Positions 5,671 through 6,259 of a stretch of DNA of 6,259 nucleotides are shown piece after piece. Below the pieces are notes generated by a model, which saw nothing but the letters and a program-made list of their open reading frames with translations, was not told the DNA's origin and searched no databases. The DNA is from Thermodesulfobacteriaceae bacterium (GTDB lineage Bacteria > Desulfobacterota > Dissulfuribacteria > Dissulfuribacterales > UBA3076). Numbering within the stretch: the stretch's first letter is position 1; each line of letters starts with the position of its first letter. The stretch spans positions 1 to 6,259 of the forward strand of contig DTYO01000343.1 of NCBI GenBank assembly GCA_012961845.1. The letters run 5' to 3'. Both the position numbers and the translations under genes were made by a program.

Positions 5671-6219
5671 ATGAAAGAAGTCAGACTTCATGGTCGCGGC
5701 GGGCAGGGAGGGGTTACCTCTGCAGAGCTCGTAGCAATCGCAGGCATAGCAGAAGGAAAGTACGCACAGGCCTTTCCAAGCTTCGGGCCGGAACGCAGAG
5801 GTGCCCCGGTAGCAGCTTTCATCAGGGTCAGTGATACCCCAATTCGGACCAGAGAAAAGGTATATAACCCGGACATTGTGCTGGTTCTGGATCATTCGCT
5901 ACCTTCCCTGGTCAACGTGGCTCAGGGACTCTGTGAGGACGGTATTGTTATACTGAATACCGGCATGAGTGAAGCAGAGGTCAGGGAGAAGTTTGATCTT
6001 AAATGCAAACTCGCAATGGTTGATGCCAACACAATCGCCATGGAAGTCCTGGGGTTGCCTATAACCAATACAACCATGCTCGGAGCCCTTCTGAAGGCCA
6101 CGGGCATAGTGGGGAAAGCGGCTCTTGAAGAGGCGCTTGAGAATCGTTTTGGAAGAATCGCTGAGAAAAACAAGGCTGCACTCAACAGGGCCTTTGAAGA
6201 GACCGTTGTAACCGGATGA
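5671..6219 (+). CDS. porG: Pyruvate:ferredoxin oxidoreductase gamma subunit
   Basis: Gamma subunit of a 2-oxoacid:ferredoxin oxidoreductase, the anaerobic enzyme that oxidatively decarboxylates pyruvate to acetyl-CoA with ferredoxin reduction, or runs in reverse. In four-subunit enzymes this domain contacts the CoA site. The product has 182 residues, normal for a separate gamma subunit. It shows the N-terminal HGRGGQGGV (residues 7-15), YAQAFPSFGPERRGAPV (31-47), PDIVLVLDHSL, and the late LPITNTTMLGALLKATG segment. The RRGAPV wording favours the pyruvate enzyme (PorG) over 2-oxoglutarate (KorC) or branched-chain (VorC) relatives, but substrate cannot be fixed from this subunit alone. I prefer ATG 5671 to the in-frame TTG 5665: GGGAG at 5657-5661 sits nine bases from the ATG but only three from the TTG. 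Delta (ferredoxin), alpha and beta subunits are expected just past the right edge. Confidence 0.92.
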   Translation: MKEVRLHGRGGQGGVTSAELVAIAGIAEGKYAQAFPSFGPERRGAPVAAFIRVSDTPIRTREKVYNPDIVLVLDHSLPSLVNVAQGLCEDGIVILNTGMSEAEVREKFDLKCKLAMVDANTIAMEVLGLPITNTTMLGALLKATGIVGKAALEEALENRFGRIAEKNKAALNRAFEETVVTG

Positions 6220-6259
6220 TCCTGGTGATTCCGGCGGGTATTGTTCACAAGATAACACG

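Noticed and set aside
6216..6259. Start of the next gene at ATG 6216 (ATGA overlap with porG stop)
   Set aside because: The frame MILVIPAGIVHKIT is open to the edge, but 44 bases prove little, there is no Shine-Dalgarno before it, and it does not look like the expected ferredoxin-like subunit. The next gene more likely begins past the window.

Overview
The window reads as an ordinary chromosomal segment of an anaerobic bacterium, most likely a sulfate-reducing or syntrophic member of the Desulfobacterota (former Deltaproteobacteria). This is inferred from gene content: a corrinoid adenosyltransferase, the selenocysteine-synthesis enzyme SelA, a pyruvate:ferredoxin oxidoreductase gamma subunit, and a GGDEF-like/TPR protein of a type I associate with that phylum. 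No 16S or other phylogenetic marker is present, so the assignment is tentative.

Layout. Bases 1-215 hold no gene I can name; they contain several overlapping short inverted repeats and end in an ATGA overlap with cobO (216-737, +). A 346-base intergenic stretch follows, with a terminator-like hairpin, two compact palindromes and a plausible sigma-70 promoter for a small stand-alone NifU-type Fe-S protein (1084-1308, +). That gene converges, over a 17-base gap, on rlmH (1326-1799, -), a 23S rRNA methyltransferase. rlmH and selA (1798-3240, +) diverge from overlapping start codons inside one CATG. Five bases after selA comes a 671-residue protein with a degenerate GGDEF-like region and C-terminal TPRs (3246-5261, +). 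A 409-base non-coding stretch then carries a 15-base palindrome, an 18-base tandem repeat, a probable intrinsic terminator and a long imperfect inverted repeat. It ends at porG (5671-6219, +), probably the first gene of a pyruvate:ferredoxin oxidoreductase operon that continues past the right edge.

How the genes fit together. They are mainly housekeeping functions of an anaerobe: B12 cofactor activation, Fe-S cluster handling, ribosome modification, selenoprotein synthesis and ferredoxin-linked pyruvate metabolism. They do not form one pathway. selA and the TPR gene look like one transcription unit; the others look independent. I found no mobile element with a recognisable transposase, no CRISPR array, no tRNA or rRNA, and no convincing new multi-gene system. 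The parts most worth a second look are the uncharacterised GGDEF-like/TPR protein in selA's operon, the shared rlmH/selA start, and the repeat-rich leader of porG.
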